64,000 bases of DNA from Pandoraea terrae (GCF_902459695.1 NZ_CABPRZ010000020.1:1-64000), one strand, 5' to 3'. Shown: positions 16,543 to 26,474, counted from the stretch's first letter. Translations and numbers: made by a program. The notes: generated from the sequence alone by a model not told the origin.

Positions 16543-19257
16543 TCACCGCTCCCAAGCCGGGGCCCTCTCCGCGTCTTGCCTTCCGTAGCGCTCGATCGCC
16601 TCACGGACAATATTCCGTGCGATCGCCCCTTCATCAACCAGCGCGTTCAACGCAGCAATCACGATGGCCGCGCGGTCCACTTCGAAGAACGCACGCAACG
16701 CTGCACGCGTGTCGCTGCGCCCGAAGCCGTCTGTTCCAAGGGTCACGTATCGACGCGGCACGTATGCACGGATCAGCTCAGGCACGGCACGCACGTAGTC
16801 CGTCGCGGCGATCACCGGCCCGCGCGACGCGGCAAGCGCGGCCGTCGCATACGGCACCGCCCTTGCCTCATCATTGAACAGACGCCTTGCTCGTTCCGTC
16901 GCCACGCCATCGCGATGCAGCTCCGTGAAGCTCGTAACGCTCCACACCGCTGCGTCAATGTTCCAGTCGTCCTTCAGCATGCGCGCGGCCGCCTGAACCT
17001 CGCCCAGAATCGCTCCCGAACCGAGCAGTTGAACCTCTGCGCCTTCCAACGACGCCGCATCGAGCGAATAGATGCCCTTCAGCACGCCCTCTCGAACCCG
17101 TTCGACATCGACCGAAGGCATTGATGGCTGCGCGTAGTTCTCGTTCATCACGGTGAGGTAATAGAACACGTCATGCTGGCGTTCGATCATCTCGCGCATG
17201 CCTTCGTCGACGATGATCGCTACCTCGTACGCGAAAGCGGGGTCGTAGGCCCGGCAATTCGGTACCGCCGACGCCGCGAGATGGCTCGTGCCGTCTTGAT
17301 GCTGCAGGCCCTCGCCGCCGAGCGTTGTCTTGCCTGCCGTGGCGCCGATCAGGAAGCCGCGGGCGCGCTGGTCGGCGGCGGCCCAGATCAGGTCGCCGAT
17401 GCGCTGGAAACCGAACATCGAATAGTAGATGTAGTACGGCAGCATCGGCAGGTCGTGGACACTGTACGAGGTCGCCGCCGCGATCCACGACGACACCGCG
17501 CCCGCTTCAGAAATGCCCTCTTCGAGAATCTGCCCCCTCATGTCTTCACGGTAGTACAACATCGAGCCGAGGTCTTCCGGCTCGTAGAGCTGGCCTAGCG
17601 GCGAATAGATGCCAACTTGGCGGAACAGGTTCGCCATGCCGAACGTGCGCGCCTCGTCCGCAACGACGGGCACGATGCGCGGGCCGAGAGACGCGTCCTT
17701 CAGCAGACTGCCGAGCATGCGCACGATCGCCATCGTGGTCGACATTTCCTTACCGTTCGCTTCCAGCGCAAATTGCCCCCAGGACGGCAGCGCTGGCACG
17801 GTCGGTACCTCCGATGCCACGCTCCGCCTTCTGGGCAGATAGCCTCCCAAGGCAGCCCGGCGCACATGCAGGTACTGCATTTCCGGACTGTTTTCTGCGG
17901 GCTTGTAGAACTTCAACTGCTCGACGTCATCGTCGGTCAGCGGCAAACGGAAACGGTCGCGGAATGCCTTCAATTGTTCGACGTCGAGCTTCTTCTGCTG
18001 GTGCGTGGTCATGCGGCCCTGACCGATCGGCCCCATGCCGAAACCCTTCATCGTCTTCGCAAGGATCACCGTGGGTTGGCCGCGATGCTTCAACGCTTTG
18101 TCGTAGGCCGCATGGAGCTTGCGCGCGTCATGACCACCGCGCCGCAGACGGTCGATGTCATCGTTGCTCAAATGCGCTGCAAGTGCGGCAAGTTCGGCGT
18201 TCTGGCCGAAGAAGCGCTCGCGGTTATACGCGCCGTCGTTGGCCGAGAAGGTCTGGAATTGCCCGTCGACGGTGTTCGCGAATGCGCGCAGCAATGCGCC
18301 GGTGCGATCGCGCGCAAAGAGCGCATCCCAGTCCGAGCCCCACAACACCTTGATCACGTTCCAGCCCGCGCCCGTGAACTGCGCCTCCAGCTCATCGATG
18401 ATGCGGCCGTTGCTGCGCACGGGACCGTCGAGCCGCTGCAGATTGCAATTGATCACGAACACCAGATTGTCGAGACCTTCACGCGCCGCGAGCGACAATG
18501 CGCCGATCGATTCGGGCTCGTCCATCTCGCCGTCGCCGAAGAAGCCCCAGACCTTGCGACCCTCGGTCTTCAGCAAACCCCGGTTTTGCAGGTAACGCAT
18601 GAAGCGCGCCTGATAGATAGCATTGATCGGACCGATGCCCATCGAACCCGTCGGAAACTGCCAGAAATCCGGCATCAACCATGGGTGCGGATACGAACAC
18701 AGCCCCGGCCCCGCGATTTCACGCCGATAGTGTTCGAGGTGAGTCTCGTCCAGGAAGCCTTCCAGATACGCTCGTGCGTAGACACCCGGCGACGAATGGG
18801 GCTGGAAGTATACGAGATCGTCGCCATGCGCATCGGCCGATCCGCGGAAAAAATGATTGAAGCCGACTTCGAACAGATCCGCTGCCGACGCGTAGCTCGC
18901 GATATGCCCACCTAGTTCACCATATGCGCGATTGGCGCGCACTACCATCGCCAGCGCGTTCCAACGCAACGCGGCGGCTAGCTTCTCCTCGATGTCGAGG
19001 TCACCCGGATACGGGGGCTGCTGATCGACGGAGATCGTGTTCGCATAGGGCGTTACGTTCGCGCGCGCCGTCGCGATGCCCCGCGTCAGCGCGTGAGCGG
19101 CCAGCCGATCGAACAGGTACTGCGCGCGCTCGACGCCGACGCAACGAACGACCCCATCCAGCGCGTCCAACCATTCGGCTGTCTCCTGTGGATCATGGTC
19201 TTCTAGGGCTCGACTGAGGGCGAGAACTGGTTGAGTACCGCTCGATAAATCGGTCAT
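16543..19257 (-). CDS. aceE: Homodimeric 2-oxoacid dehydrogenase E1 (AceE/MdeB type)
   Basis: 904 residues, full length for the AceE family of thiamin-diphosphate E1 enzymes that decarboxylate pyruvate or 2-oxobutyrate and pass the acyl group to E2. ThDP motif: GDGEMDEPES then NCNLQRLDG. Other family blocks are FPTGSMGIGPINAIYQARFMRYL, TMKGFGMGP and EDLGSMLYYRE. No E2 or E3 genes are nearby. A divergent Lrp-type regulator resembles the mdeR-mdeB pair of Pseudomonas putida methionine catabolism, where this E1 handles 2-oxobutyrate; methionine gamma-lyase is absent here. Substrate is therefore inferred, not shown. Confidence 0.85.
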   Translation of the reverse strand: MTDLSSGTQPVLALSRALEDHDPQETAEWLDALDGVVRCVGVERAQYLFDRLAAHALTRGIATARANVTPYANTISVDQQPPYPGDLDIEEKLAAALRWNALAMVVRANRAYGELGGHIASYASAADLFEVGFNHFFRGSADAHGDDLVYFQPHSSPGVYARAYLEGFLDETHLEHYRREIAGPGLCSYPHPWLMPDFWQFPTGSMGIGPINAIYQARFMRYLQNRGLLKTEGRKVWGFFGDGEMDEPESIGALSLAAREGLDNLVFVINCNLQRLDGPVRSNGRIIDELEAQFTGAGWNVIKVLWGSDWDALFARDRTGALLRAFANTVDGQFQTFSANDGAYNRERFFGQNAELAALAAHLSNDDIDRLRRGGHDARKLHAAYDKALKHRGQPTVILAKTMKGFGMGPIGQGRMTTHQQKKLDVEQLKAFRDRFRLPLTDDDVEQLKFYKPAENSPEMQYLHVRRAALGGYLPRRRSVASEVPTVPALPSWGQFALEANGKEMSTTMAIVRMLGSLLKDASLGPRIVPVVADEARTFGMANLFRQVGIYSPLGQLYEPEDLGSMLYYREDMRGQILEEGISEAGAVSSWIAAATSYSVHDLPMLPYYIYYSMFGFQRIGDLIWAAADQRARGFLIGATAGKTTLGGEGLQHQDGTSHLAASAVPNCRAYDPAFAYEVAIIVDEGMREMIERQHDVFYYLTVMNENYAQPSMPSVDVERVREGVLKGIYSLDAASLEGAEVQLLGSGAILGEVQAAARMLKDDWNIDAAVWSVTSFTELHRDGVATERARRLFNDEARAVPYATAALAASRGPVIAATDYVRAVPELIRAYVPRRYVTLGTDGFGRSDTRAALRAFFEVDRAAIVIAALNALVDEGAIARNIVREAIERYGRQDAERAPAWER

Positions 19258-19416
19258 GGCACAACTCCGAACTAGAAATGGACGTCTGACGCAACCCGAA
19301 AATATTGAATCAGCTTACCCGCCAAGTCGCAGAATGTGCATCTCTTTTGCCTGTTAACACGCTTTACGATAGTGTATCTATTCTCACAAATAATCAATTT
19401 ACGGAATATTTACACT

Positions 19417-19956
19417 ATGTCATCCGAACCCAGATCCGCCGCGAAGCGGCTCGACCGTATCGACATTGCGATCCTTCAGCATCTTCAGAAGGACGCCCGC
19501 ATCACGAACGCCGAGCTGGCGCGCGCCGTCAACCTGTCGTCAACGCCCTGCTTCAACCGTGTGCGCGCGCTCGAAAAGCTCGGCCTGTTTCGGCAGCATG
19601 TGTCGCTGCTCGACGCCGAGGCGCTCGGGCTACGCCTCAATGTCTTTATTCAGGTAAGTCTCGAAAGGCAGGTCGAAAACGCGCTGAGCCGCTTCGAGCA
19701 GGCGGTTGGCGAGCGACCTGAGGTCATGGAGTGCTATCTGATGACGGGCGATGCCGACTATCTGCTGCGCGTCGTCATGCCCGATATGCAAAGCCTCGAG
19801 CGGTTTATCGTGCAGTGGCTCACAAAAATACCCGGCGTATCGAATATCCGGTCCAGCTTCGCGCTCAAGCAAGTGCGCTACAAGACCGCGTTGCCGCTGC
19901 CCGTCGGGGGCCTGACGCTACCGGCAAACGACGAGACGCCGCTCGAGTGGACTTGA
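19417..19956 (+). CDS. Lrp/AsnC family transcriptional regulator
   Basis: 179 residues from the ATG at 19417; the longer ORF would add a hydrophobic non-family N-terminus. [48 protein letters not shown]. The C-terminal RAM domain ([21 protein letters not shown]) binds amino acids in this family. It is divergent from the AceE-type gene across 159 AT-rich bases, which fits a local regulator of that gene (mdeR/bkdR-like). Confidence 0.9.
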   Translation: MSSEPRSAAKRLDRIDIAILQHLQKDARITNAELARAVNLSSTPCFNRVRALEKLGLFRQHVSLLDAEALGLRLNVFIQVSLERQVENALSRFEQAVGERPEVMECYLMTGDADYLLRVVMPDMQSLERFIVQWLTKIPGVSNIRSSFALKQVRYKTALPLPVGGLTLPANDETPLEWT

Positions 19957-20038
19957 GCTCGCCTCGATGCGAGAGGCAATCGTATGCGTGGTGTGGAGGC
20001 ATGCGCGTGCGGACGGTCTCTCATGCCCGTCGCTTCGA

Positions 20039-20842
20039 TCAATGGAATCGGTCTTTCCAAAGACGCATCAGGGTGAACGCGGTAAGCCGATCGGTGACTG
20101 GCGCGCCGAACCGCGTTGTCAGCCTCGCTTGAACGGTCGGCTCATCCACCCTGAGGAATGGATTGACTGCCTTCTCATGCCCTATCGTGGTCGGCAGGGT
20201 CGGTTGGCCATCCGTGCGAAGGGTCTTCACAGCTGCCAGCCACTGATCGGCGTGACCATTCCCTGGCTCACAGGCTACCGCAAACAGGGCATTGGACAAG
20301 GTGTACTCGTGTGCGCAATGGACATGAGTCGAAGAAGGAAGCCCCGCCAGGATATCAAGGGAGGCAAGCATCTGCTCCGACGTTCCTTCGAACAGTCTGC
20401 CGCATCCGCTGGCAAAAAGCGTGTCGCCGCAGAACAGATGCGGTGCACCCTCTGCTTCGGCAGGCTGATAGTACGCAATATGTCCCAAGGTGTGTCCCGG
20501 GACGTCGATCACCGTCGCTTCGAAAGCCGGGTGTTCAATCCTGACTTTGCCGCCGTGCGACAAGCGCGTCGAGACATTCGGAATGTCTTCCCCTGCAGGA
20601 CCGTAGACCCGTATGTCCGTACTTTCCGGCCACGCCGCAAGCAGCGATTCAACGCCCCCCACGTGGTCATGATGGTGATGCGTAAGCAAGATTGCCCTGA
20701 GACGTAATCCATGTTGCTTGCAGTAAGCCGTGACCGGCGCCGCCTCACCGGGATCCACGACGAGGCAATCGACCCCGTCAGTCACCAGCCAGATGTAGTT
20801 ATCGTCGAATGCCGGGATGGGATGGTATTGCAGTGCTTTCAT
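20039..20842 (-). CDS. gloB: Hydroxyacylglutathione hydrolase (glyoxalase II)
   Basis: 267 residues. It hydrolyses S-lactoylglutathione to lactate and glutathione in methylglyoxal detoxification. The binuclear metal site THHHHDH, the second-site HTLGH and CGDTLF, and the C-terminal substrate region (CAHEYTLSNALFA, NPFLR) are all present. It is a single gene 91 bases before the end of the Nramp gene. Confidence 0.95.
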   Translation of the reverse strand: MKALQYHPIPAFDDNYIWLVTDGVDCLVVDPGEAAPVTAYCKQHGLRLRAILLTHHHHDHVGGVESLLAAWPESTDIRVYGPAGEDIPNVSTRLSHGGKVRIEHPAFEATVIDVPGHTLGHIAYYQPAEAEGAPHLFCGDTLFASGCGRLFEGTSEQMLASLDILAGLPSSTHVHCAHEYTLSNALFAVACEPGNGHADQWLAAVKTLRTDGQPTLPTTIGHEKAVNPFLRVDEPTVQARLTTRFGAPVTDRLTAFTLMRLWKDRFH

Positions 20843-20933
20843 CTGAGATCGCTATTCGGGTTGGACTCGGCGTCAGCGCCATCCGTCAAGACATGGAAAT
20901 TTGACTTTAGGGTTCGTGTCGCGGGCAGCGGGT

Positions 20934-22307
20934 TCACGGGTGTCTCTTCATCGGCGTGCAGGAGATCCACGCCAGCAGCCCCAGCAGCAGGCTTGCGATC
21001 ACCCCGCCCGCTACGAATGCGACAGCGCCGGCTTTGCTGTCAGGCGCGTCAAGCACATTGATGACCAACCGTGCGTTGAGCACGGTAATGCCGACAATGG
21101 CGATCCATGCGGTCAACCTGACCCAAGGCGGATTGGCAAACGCCCCCATGATTGTCCGGCTGTTGGTGAAACGCAGCAGCGGCACCATCGCAAACGGCAG
21201 TTGAAGACTCAGCACTACCTGACTGAGTACCAGCAATTGCATGACGCCCTTGTCACCCGTGAAGGACAGCACGGACACTGCCGGAATGATCGCCAAGCCC
21301 CGGGTGAGGATTCGCCGCAACACCGGATTCAGGCGAATGCGCAAAAATCCGTCCATGACGATTTGTCCGGCAAGCGTACCGGTGATGGTCGAGCTCTGGC
21401 CCGCGGCGAGCAAGCCGACCGCAAACGCCAGCGATGCTGCCGACGTACCCAGCAACGGCGTAAGCAGTTCGTGCGCCTGACGCAGGTCCGTTGCAACAAT
21501 GCCGCGAGTGAAGAATGTCGCCGACGAGAGAACCAGGACCGCCGCGTTGAACACGAACGCAACGTTGAGTGAGAGCGCTGTGTCGATGAAGTTGAAGCGG
21601 ATCGCCTCGCGTCGCGCACAGGGACTGCTGTCGATGCGGCGGGTCTGCACCAGGGATGAATGGAGGTAGAGATTGTGCGGCATCACCGTGGCGCCGAGAA
21701 TGCCGATGGCAATGTACAGCATCGACGAGTCCAGCCTGGGGACGAATCCGCCGGCAATGCCGCGCCAGGACGGACCCGCCAGATACCACTCCAGGCCCAG
21801 GCAGACACCGACCGTCAGGATCAGCGCCGCCACGACTGCCTCGAGCTTGCGGATTCCGAAATACTGCATCGACATGATGAACACGACATCGAAGCCCGTA
21901 ATGACCGAGCCCCACACCAACGGAATGCCGAATAGCAGGTTCAGCGCGATCGCGCTGCCCAGGACTTCGGCCAGATCGCAGGCGATGATGGCGATTTCGC
22001 ACAGTAGCCACAACGATATCGCGACCGAGCGGGGATAGTAGGCGCGGCAGGCCTGAGCCAGGTCCTTGTTGGCGACGATGCCCAGCCGTGCCGCAAGTGA
22101 CTGCAGCAACAGGGCAATCAGGTTGGCTGCGAGCAGAACCCACAACAACTGGTAGCCGAAGCGGGAGCCTCCCTCCAGGTCGGTCGCCCAGTTGCCGGGG
22201 TCGATGTAGCCGACACTCACCATCGCTGCGGGGCCGACATACCCCAACAGACGCCGTCCGCCGGGCGCAATCGCACGAATATCGATACTTTGGCCGAGAT
22301 CGGTCAT
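20934..22307 (-). CDS. mntH: Nramp family divalent metal (Mn2+/Fe2+) transporter
   Basis: 457 residues from the ATG at 22307 (the ORF extends upstream without family similarity). Eleven or so membrane segments. The two metal-binding motifs of Nramp proteins are intact: DPGN in TM1 (YIDPGNWATDLEGG) and MPHN in TM6 (GATVMPHNLYLHSS). It imports Mn2+ with protons across the inner membrane. I see no yybP-ykoY riboswitch and no clear MntR or Fur box in the 140-base upstream gap. Confidence 0.9.
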   Translation of the reverse strand: MTDLGQSIDIRAIAPGGRRLLGYVGPAAMVSVGYIDPGNWATDLEGGSRFGYQLLWVLLAANLIALLLQSLAARLGIVANKDLAQACRAYYPRSVAISLWLLCEIAIIACDLAEVLGSAIALNLLFGIPLVWGSVITGFDVVFIMSMQYFGIRKLEAVVAALILTVGVCLGLEWYLAGPSWRGIAGGFVPRLDSSMLYIAIGILGATVMPHNLYLHSSLVQTRRIDSSPCARREAIRFNFIDTALSLNVAFVFNAAVLVLSSATFFTRGIVATDLRQAHELLTPLLGTSAASLAFAVGLLAAGQSSTITGTLAGQIVMDGFLRIRLNPVLRRILTRGLAIIPAVSVLSFTGDKGVMQLLVLSQVVLSLQLPFAMVPLLRFTNSRTIMGAFANPPWVRLTAWIAIVGITVLNARLVINVLDAPDSKAGAVAFVAGGVIASLLLGLLAWISCTPMKRHP

Positions 22308-22448
22308 CTTATTACCTGTGCAGGTGAGCTTGCGTACACGTGGGCGCCACATCCAGCGGCTACACGCTGGCCGCAGCCGAGCGGCTGCCCGCACCCTGGC
22401 ATTGACGGCACCCGCCGGGTGTGACGGGCGCCGTGCCGGGACCGCGGC

Positions 22449-22772
22449 TCACGCGCGGTCATAGACCTGCCTGTCCAGTTCCGTACGCGCCGGCGGCAAC
22501 GCGTACTGAGGTTCAGCCAGTTTCTGCGGCGGTGCGCTCGCAGGTGACTGCGGGTAGGCGTTGTCGCTGTGGCCGATCAAACCCTGGGCTTGGGCCTGTT
22601 CGAGTTCCGTCTGGACTTGAGCGCGCGTCAAGCGGCCACCGGATCCCGCCAGTTGGTCAATCTCCGAGCCGGGCAATGAACCGCCCGGTATTCCATCGGC
22701 CGCAAGGGTAGCGCCGGCACACACCATGAGAGCCATACAGACAGATGTCATGGCAAGGTTCGAATGCTTCAT
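22449..22772 (-). CDS. DUF4148 periplasmic protein
   Basis: 107 residues with a signal peptide (ending GATLAADG), then the DUF4148 core LTRAQVQTELEQAQAQGLIGHSDNAYPQ. The family is abundant in Burkholderiaceae, usually stress-responsive and of unknown function. A second member lies at 59765-60073. Ribosome site GAGGAG precedes the ATG. Confidence 0.88.
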   Translation of the reverse strand: MKHSNLAMTSVCMALMVCAGATLAADGIPGGSLPGSEIDQLAGSGGRLTRAQVQTELEQAQAQGLIGHSDNAYPQSPASAPPQKLAEPQYALPPARTELDRQVYDRA

Positions 22773-22898
22773 GATTTAACTCCTCTCGATAGGGATACAT
22801 AAGTTATTGACGGCTTTGTAATGACGGCGCCTTTCTCAAGCGGAGCAGGCCGTATCCGCTCCGGTGGGCACCTCGGTGTTGGTCCGCGCCGAAGCACG

Positions 22899-23063
22899 TC
22901 AACGCGGCAAATGCGTGACAACTTCAACCAGCGGCGTGAACAGTTGCAACCAGCCCAGCACGACTATCGAAACGCCCACCCCACGCTGCAGCAAACGCAG
23001 ACGTGCGTGTCCGTTCCCAAGCGGCGTGCCGGGTTGGCCGGGCAAGCGGGATTCCGTATTCAT
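22899..23063 (-). CDS. Small predicted membrane protein (54 residues)
   Basis: ATG at 23063, 33 bases after the chaperonin stop, preceded by AAGGATG at a suitable distance. The translation has a polar, basic N-terminus (NTESRLPGQPGT...RLRLLQRG) and one predicted membrane helix (VGVSIVVLGWLQLFTPLVEVV). It is on the same strand and probably the same transcript as the monooxygenase operon. No family recognised; it could be chance. Confidence 0.4.
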   Translation of the reverse strand: MNTESRLPGQPGTPLGNGHARLRLLQRGVGVSIVVLGWLQLFTPLVEVVTHLPR

Positions 23064-23095
23064 GTACCGTCATCCTTGTGTGGAGAAGACCTGTG

Positions 23096-24733
23096 TCATG
23101 ACCGACCGAAGTTCTCCATGCCGCCACCCAATGCAGGGCTCGCGGTCGGATCAACGTACTCGGGCTTCTTGGCCACCAGCGTTTGTGTCGTGAGGATGAG
23201 TCCTGCCACTGAAGCGGCATTGCGTACGGCGCTATAGCTGACCTTGACCGGATCGATGATGCCGGCCTCGGCCAAGTCAACGAAGGTGTTGTTGCGCGCG
23301 TCGAAGCCGACGCCGTTCGGCGTCAGCGCGGCACGGGCAACAATCGCATCGCCGTTGAGGCCACGATTGACGGCGATCTGGTGCAGTGGTCGCACGAGGG
23401 CGCCTTGCAGCAGGCGCACGCCTTCGCGAACGCTGCCTTCGTGGCGGGCAATCAGCCCCTCGAGTTCACCCGCCACGCGCAGCAAGGCGCTGCCCCCTCC
23501 CGGTACCACGCCTTCCTCGATCGCGGCGCGCGCCGCATGGACCGCGTCTTCGATCAGATGCAGGCGACGCTTTTGCTCGACGGGTGTGGCGCCGCCGGCC
23601 AGGATCATCGCGGTGCCGCCTGAGAGCTTGGCCAGCCGTTCCTTGATCTTGTCGCGCTCGACGTTCTGCGGCGCCATTTCGTACTGCCGGGCCACCTGCT
23701 GCCGCCGTGCCGCGACGGCTGCGGCATCGCCACCACCCGCCGTGATAATGGTCTGGTTGGCCGAAATGCGGATTTGCCGCGCGCTACCCAAGTCGCGCCA
23801 CTGCACGTCGACGATGCACCCGCCCAGGTCGCGCGAAAGCACACGTCCCCCGGTGACGATGCCGATGTCTTCAAGCATCGCCTTGCGCCAATGACCGTAC
23901 TCGGGCGGGTGAATCGCCGCCACGGGCACGCCGCGCTTTTCGCTCCAGGCAAGCAGCGCGACGACACAGGCAGGGGCGACCTCCTCGGCAATGACCAGCA
24001 GCGGCCGTTCACTGTCTCCGACCACGCGCTGCAATGCGGCAACCTCATCCTGCGTCTGCAGCTTCTGGTCGGTCATCAGGATCACGGGATTTTCCAGGAC
24101 CACCTGCATGCGCTCGACATCGGTGACCATGTGATGCGAGAGATATCCCCGGTCGAAGGCCATGCCATCGACGACTTCAAGGATCGTCTCCACCGTGCTG
24201 CCGTACTCGACCTCGACAATGCCGTTGGCTCCGACCCGCTCCAGCGCGTCGGCCACGAGTGCGCCAGTTACGTCGTCGTTAGCCGCCACCACGGCGACCG
24301 CGCGAAGGTCCGCGCTCCCCGCAAGCGGCGAGGCAGCGCGCTTGAGCGCGGCGATCGTCTCTGCGACGGCAAGGTCCAGTCCCTCGACGAGTTCGACCGG
24401 ATTCGCGCCCTCCGCCAGACAGGCCAGGCCGCCCTGCACGAGCGCATCGGCCAATACGGTCGCGGTGGTGGTGCCGTCACCCGCAACTTCATTGGTCTGC
24501 CGTGACACCTCGCGCACCACCTGCGCGCCAATGTTCTCGAACGGGTCTTCGAGTTCGATCTCGCTGGCGATGCTCACGCCATCCCGGGAAATGATCGGTG
24601 TGCCTATCGGGCGATCAATGATCGCGTTCATTCCACGCGGACCGAGCGTGCCTCGTACGGTGCGGGCCAGCTTGGCCACGCCCCGACCGAGCGCCGTGCG
24701 GGCTTCCTCGTCGTGCAACATGATGTTGGGCAT
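23096..24733 (-). CDS. groEL: GroEL-like chaperonin dedicated to the monooxygenase (MimG/PrmG type)
   Basis: 545 residues, group I chaperonin length. ATP-site residues are conserved (GDGTTTATVLA with the catalytic Asp, and the later Asp in LIEDAVHAARAA followed by EEGVVPGGG). The C-terminal GGM repeat tail of housekeeping GroEL is replaced by GGGMENFGRS, and no groES is adjacent. In mycobacterial mim/prm loci a chaperonin-like protein encoded in the cluster is required to obtain active hydroxylase. The same place in this operon, downstream of the coupling protein, supports the same role. Confidence 0.9.
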   Translation of the reverse strand: MPNIMLHDEEARTALGRGVAKLARTVRGTLGPRGMNAIIDRPIGTPIISRDGVSIASEIELEDPFENIGAQVVREVSRQTNEVAGDGTTTATVLADALVQGGLACLAEGANPVELVEGLDLAVAETIAALKRAASPLAGSADLRAVAVVAANDDVTGALVADALERVGANGIVEVEYGSTVETILEVVDGMAFDRGYLSHHMVTDVERMQVVLENPVILMTDQKLQTQDEVAALQRVVGDSERPLLVIAEEVAPACVVALLAWSEKRGVPVAAIHPPEYGHWRKAMLEDIGIVTGGRVLSRDLGGCIVDVQWRDLGSARQIRISANQTIITAGGGDAAAVAARRQQVARQYEMAPQNVERDKIKERLAKLSGGTAMILAGGATPVEQKRRLHLIEDAVHAARAAIEEGVVPGGGSALLRVAGELEGLIARHEGSVREGVRLLQGALVRPLHQIAVNRGLNGDAIVARAALTPNGVGFDARNNTFVDLAEAGIIDPVKVSYSAVRNAASVAGLILTTQTLVAKKPEYVDPTASPALGGGMENFGRS

Positions 24734-24924
24734 GTTTGTCTCCTTGCATTGTCTCGTCCTGCCGGACGGTTTTATGGACTTGCTTTGTCAACTGTCCTCC
24801 CTGCGCCGGAGGACTTGGGCGATGCGTGCCGTTCGCTCTATGGACTGCGTGCTCGGGCCTGCCGGCGACGCATCGAAACGCGGCCCGCGCCCGTCCTCTC
24901 AGCCGGACAGGGCCGCGTTGCGCG

Positions 24925-25284
24925 TCACTCGTACGCCATCGCGTCTTCCATGTTGCCGAACAGCACCACCGTGTTGTCGTCGATCATCACCATGCGCCCG
25001 TAGTGGGTCGACGTGGAGATCTCGAACAGATGCGGGGTCATCTCGCGGCCGAGCACCTCGCTGATCTCGTTCATCTTGAACTCGATCTTGCCTTCGCCAT
25101 CGATGCGGATCATCGCCGGAAGGTAGGTAACCTTGATGCCGGGCTTGGAATGCATCAGCTCGGCAATGGCGCGGGCTTCGACGCTATCGTTCATGGTCAC
25201 GCCGCACTGATGGGAAATCGTGTCTTCGAAACGAATTTCCGAAAACGATTTGAAGATGTTGTCAGGCTCTTGTTGAGTAGACAT
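24925..25284 (-). CDS. prmD: Monooxygenase coupling (effector) protein, MmoB/DmpM family
   Basis: 119 residues, cofactorless regulator that docks on the hydroxylase and gates electron transfer and substrate access. The MmoB/DmpM pattern is clear: CGVTMNDSVEARAIAELM, PGIKVTYLPAMIRIDGEGKIEFKMNEISEVLGR. It follows the small hydroxylase subunit by about 40 bases. A 191-base gap separates it from the chaperonin, with no gene seen there. Confidence 0.92.
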   Translation of the reverse strand: MSTQQEPDNIFKSFSEIRFEDTISHQCGVTMNDSVEARAIAELMHSKPGIKVTYLPAMIRIDGEGKIEFKMNEISEVLGREMTPHLFEISTSTHYGRMVMIDDNTVVLFGNMEDAMAYE

Positions 25285-25325
25285 GGGAAGGTCCTTGGGT
25301 TTTGCTGATGGATTGGCAAACGGGC

Positions 25326-26417
25326 TCAGGCAGCCAGGCAGGCCGGCAGCTCGACGCCGATCTGGCTGGCGATGTGCCGTGCACGCTCGAGCGCACTGTC
25401 GAGTACACCGTCGAATTGCGCGACCTTGACGTGGGGCAGCGACCAGATCGGCTGCAACTGCTTGGCCGCCGACAATGCAAGTTCGCCGTATTGCGCGAGC
25501 CAGCGAGCGAACAACTTCCGGTTGTGAGCACCGTGCTCGGGATCGTTGGCCAGGATATGGAACAGATCCACCGCGTTGGCCAGGTTGCGTTGATAGTCGC
25601 CCTCGGCCGACGAGACTACCGTGGGCGTGACGAAGTCGTTCTGCGCCGCGGCAACCTGCATGATGAAGCCGCTACGGAACAGTTCTGCGACCAGAGGCTC
25701 GAATACGACGTTGACGGAGAAATACTTTTCAAGATAATCCGTTGCGCCGCCGATCGTTTCGATCAACTTGCGTGTACCCTGCCAGATCGGATCGTTCAGC
25801 CAGTGTTCCTTGCCCGCATCGATGTTGAATCCGCCGATGTCCAGTCCGATATCGCTGAGATATAGCGTCAGGTCCTGAGCGAATCGCAGCTTGTACGACG
25901 AATTCGTCAAAATCGCGCTATTGATCATCTGCGTATAGCCATAGCGCTGCGCGTGCATGGTCGCCGTCCCGAGACCGAACTCGGCGTGCTTGTACGCGCT
26001 CACGTGCTGCTCGAGGACTTTCACCCACGTTTTGTCGAAGCGAGCGGGAGCGCCGGAGCGACGGGCGTTCTCGATCGCGTGCGTCACCATGCCTACGATG
26101 GTCGACTGGCGTTGGTAGTGCGTGCGCTCCCACTCCTCGTCGACGGCCCGGAACACGTGCCAATTCGAACTCCTGGCTTCGGTCCAGTCCTCCGAGTAGG
26201 TAGACGTGCCGTCGGGAAACGACAGAATCCAGTCCTGCAGCAGATACCGCTTCGGGTCCGGCTGCACGTCGAGCGTCATGTCCTCGTAGTGGGTCGCCTT
26301 TCGCCCTTTCGGTTCGTAGTAGTTGTACTTCCGGCTGTCCCACCCCGGGAACTGAGCGGCACCTGCGGCCCCGGACGTCACAGGTGTCGATTCATCTCGT
26401 ACTGCACTCATGTTCAT
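25326..26417 (-). CDS. prmC: Di-iron monooxygenase hydroxylase, small (beta) subunit
   Basis: 363 residues, the non-catalytic ferritin-like subunit of the alpha2beta2 hydroxylase. Family blocks include GRKATHYEDMTLDVQPDPKRYLLQDW, TEARSSNWHVFRAVDEEWERTHYQRQ and YTQMINSAILTNSSYKLRFAQDLTLYL. As expected for the beta subunit there are no paired ExxH metal motifs. Gene order large-reductase-small-coupling equals the actinobacterial prmABCD/mimABCD order. Confidence 0.92.
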   Translation of the reverse strand: MNMSAVRDESTPVTSGAAGAAQFPGWDSRKYNYYEPKGRKATHYEDMTLDVQPDPKRYLLQDWILSFPDGTSTYSEDWTEARSSNWHVFRAVDEEWERTHYQRQSTIVGMVTHAIENARRSGAPARFDKTWVKVLEQHVSAYKHAEFGLGTATMHAQRYGYTQMINSAILTNSSYKLRFAQDLTLYLSDIGLDIGGFNIDAGKEHWLNDPIWQGTRKLIETIGGATDYLEKYFSVNVVFEPLVAELFRSGFIMQVAAAQNDFVTPTVVSSAEGDYQRNLANAVDLFHILANDPEHGAHNRKLFARWLAQYGELALSAAKQLQPIWSLPHVKVAQFDGVLDSALERARHIASQIGVELPACLAA

Positions 26418-26474
26418 TCTCCTAAATTGACTTATGGTTTCAACAACGCGTTTGTGCTGGCCACCACCGTTCGC

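Noticed and set aside
22308-22448. Possible Mn riboswitch (yybP-ykoY) before mntH
   Set aside because: Hairpins are present but the conserved loop sequences of that riboswitch are not.
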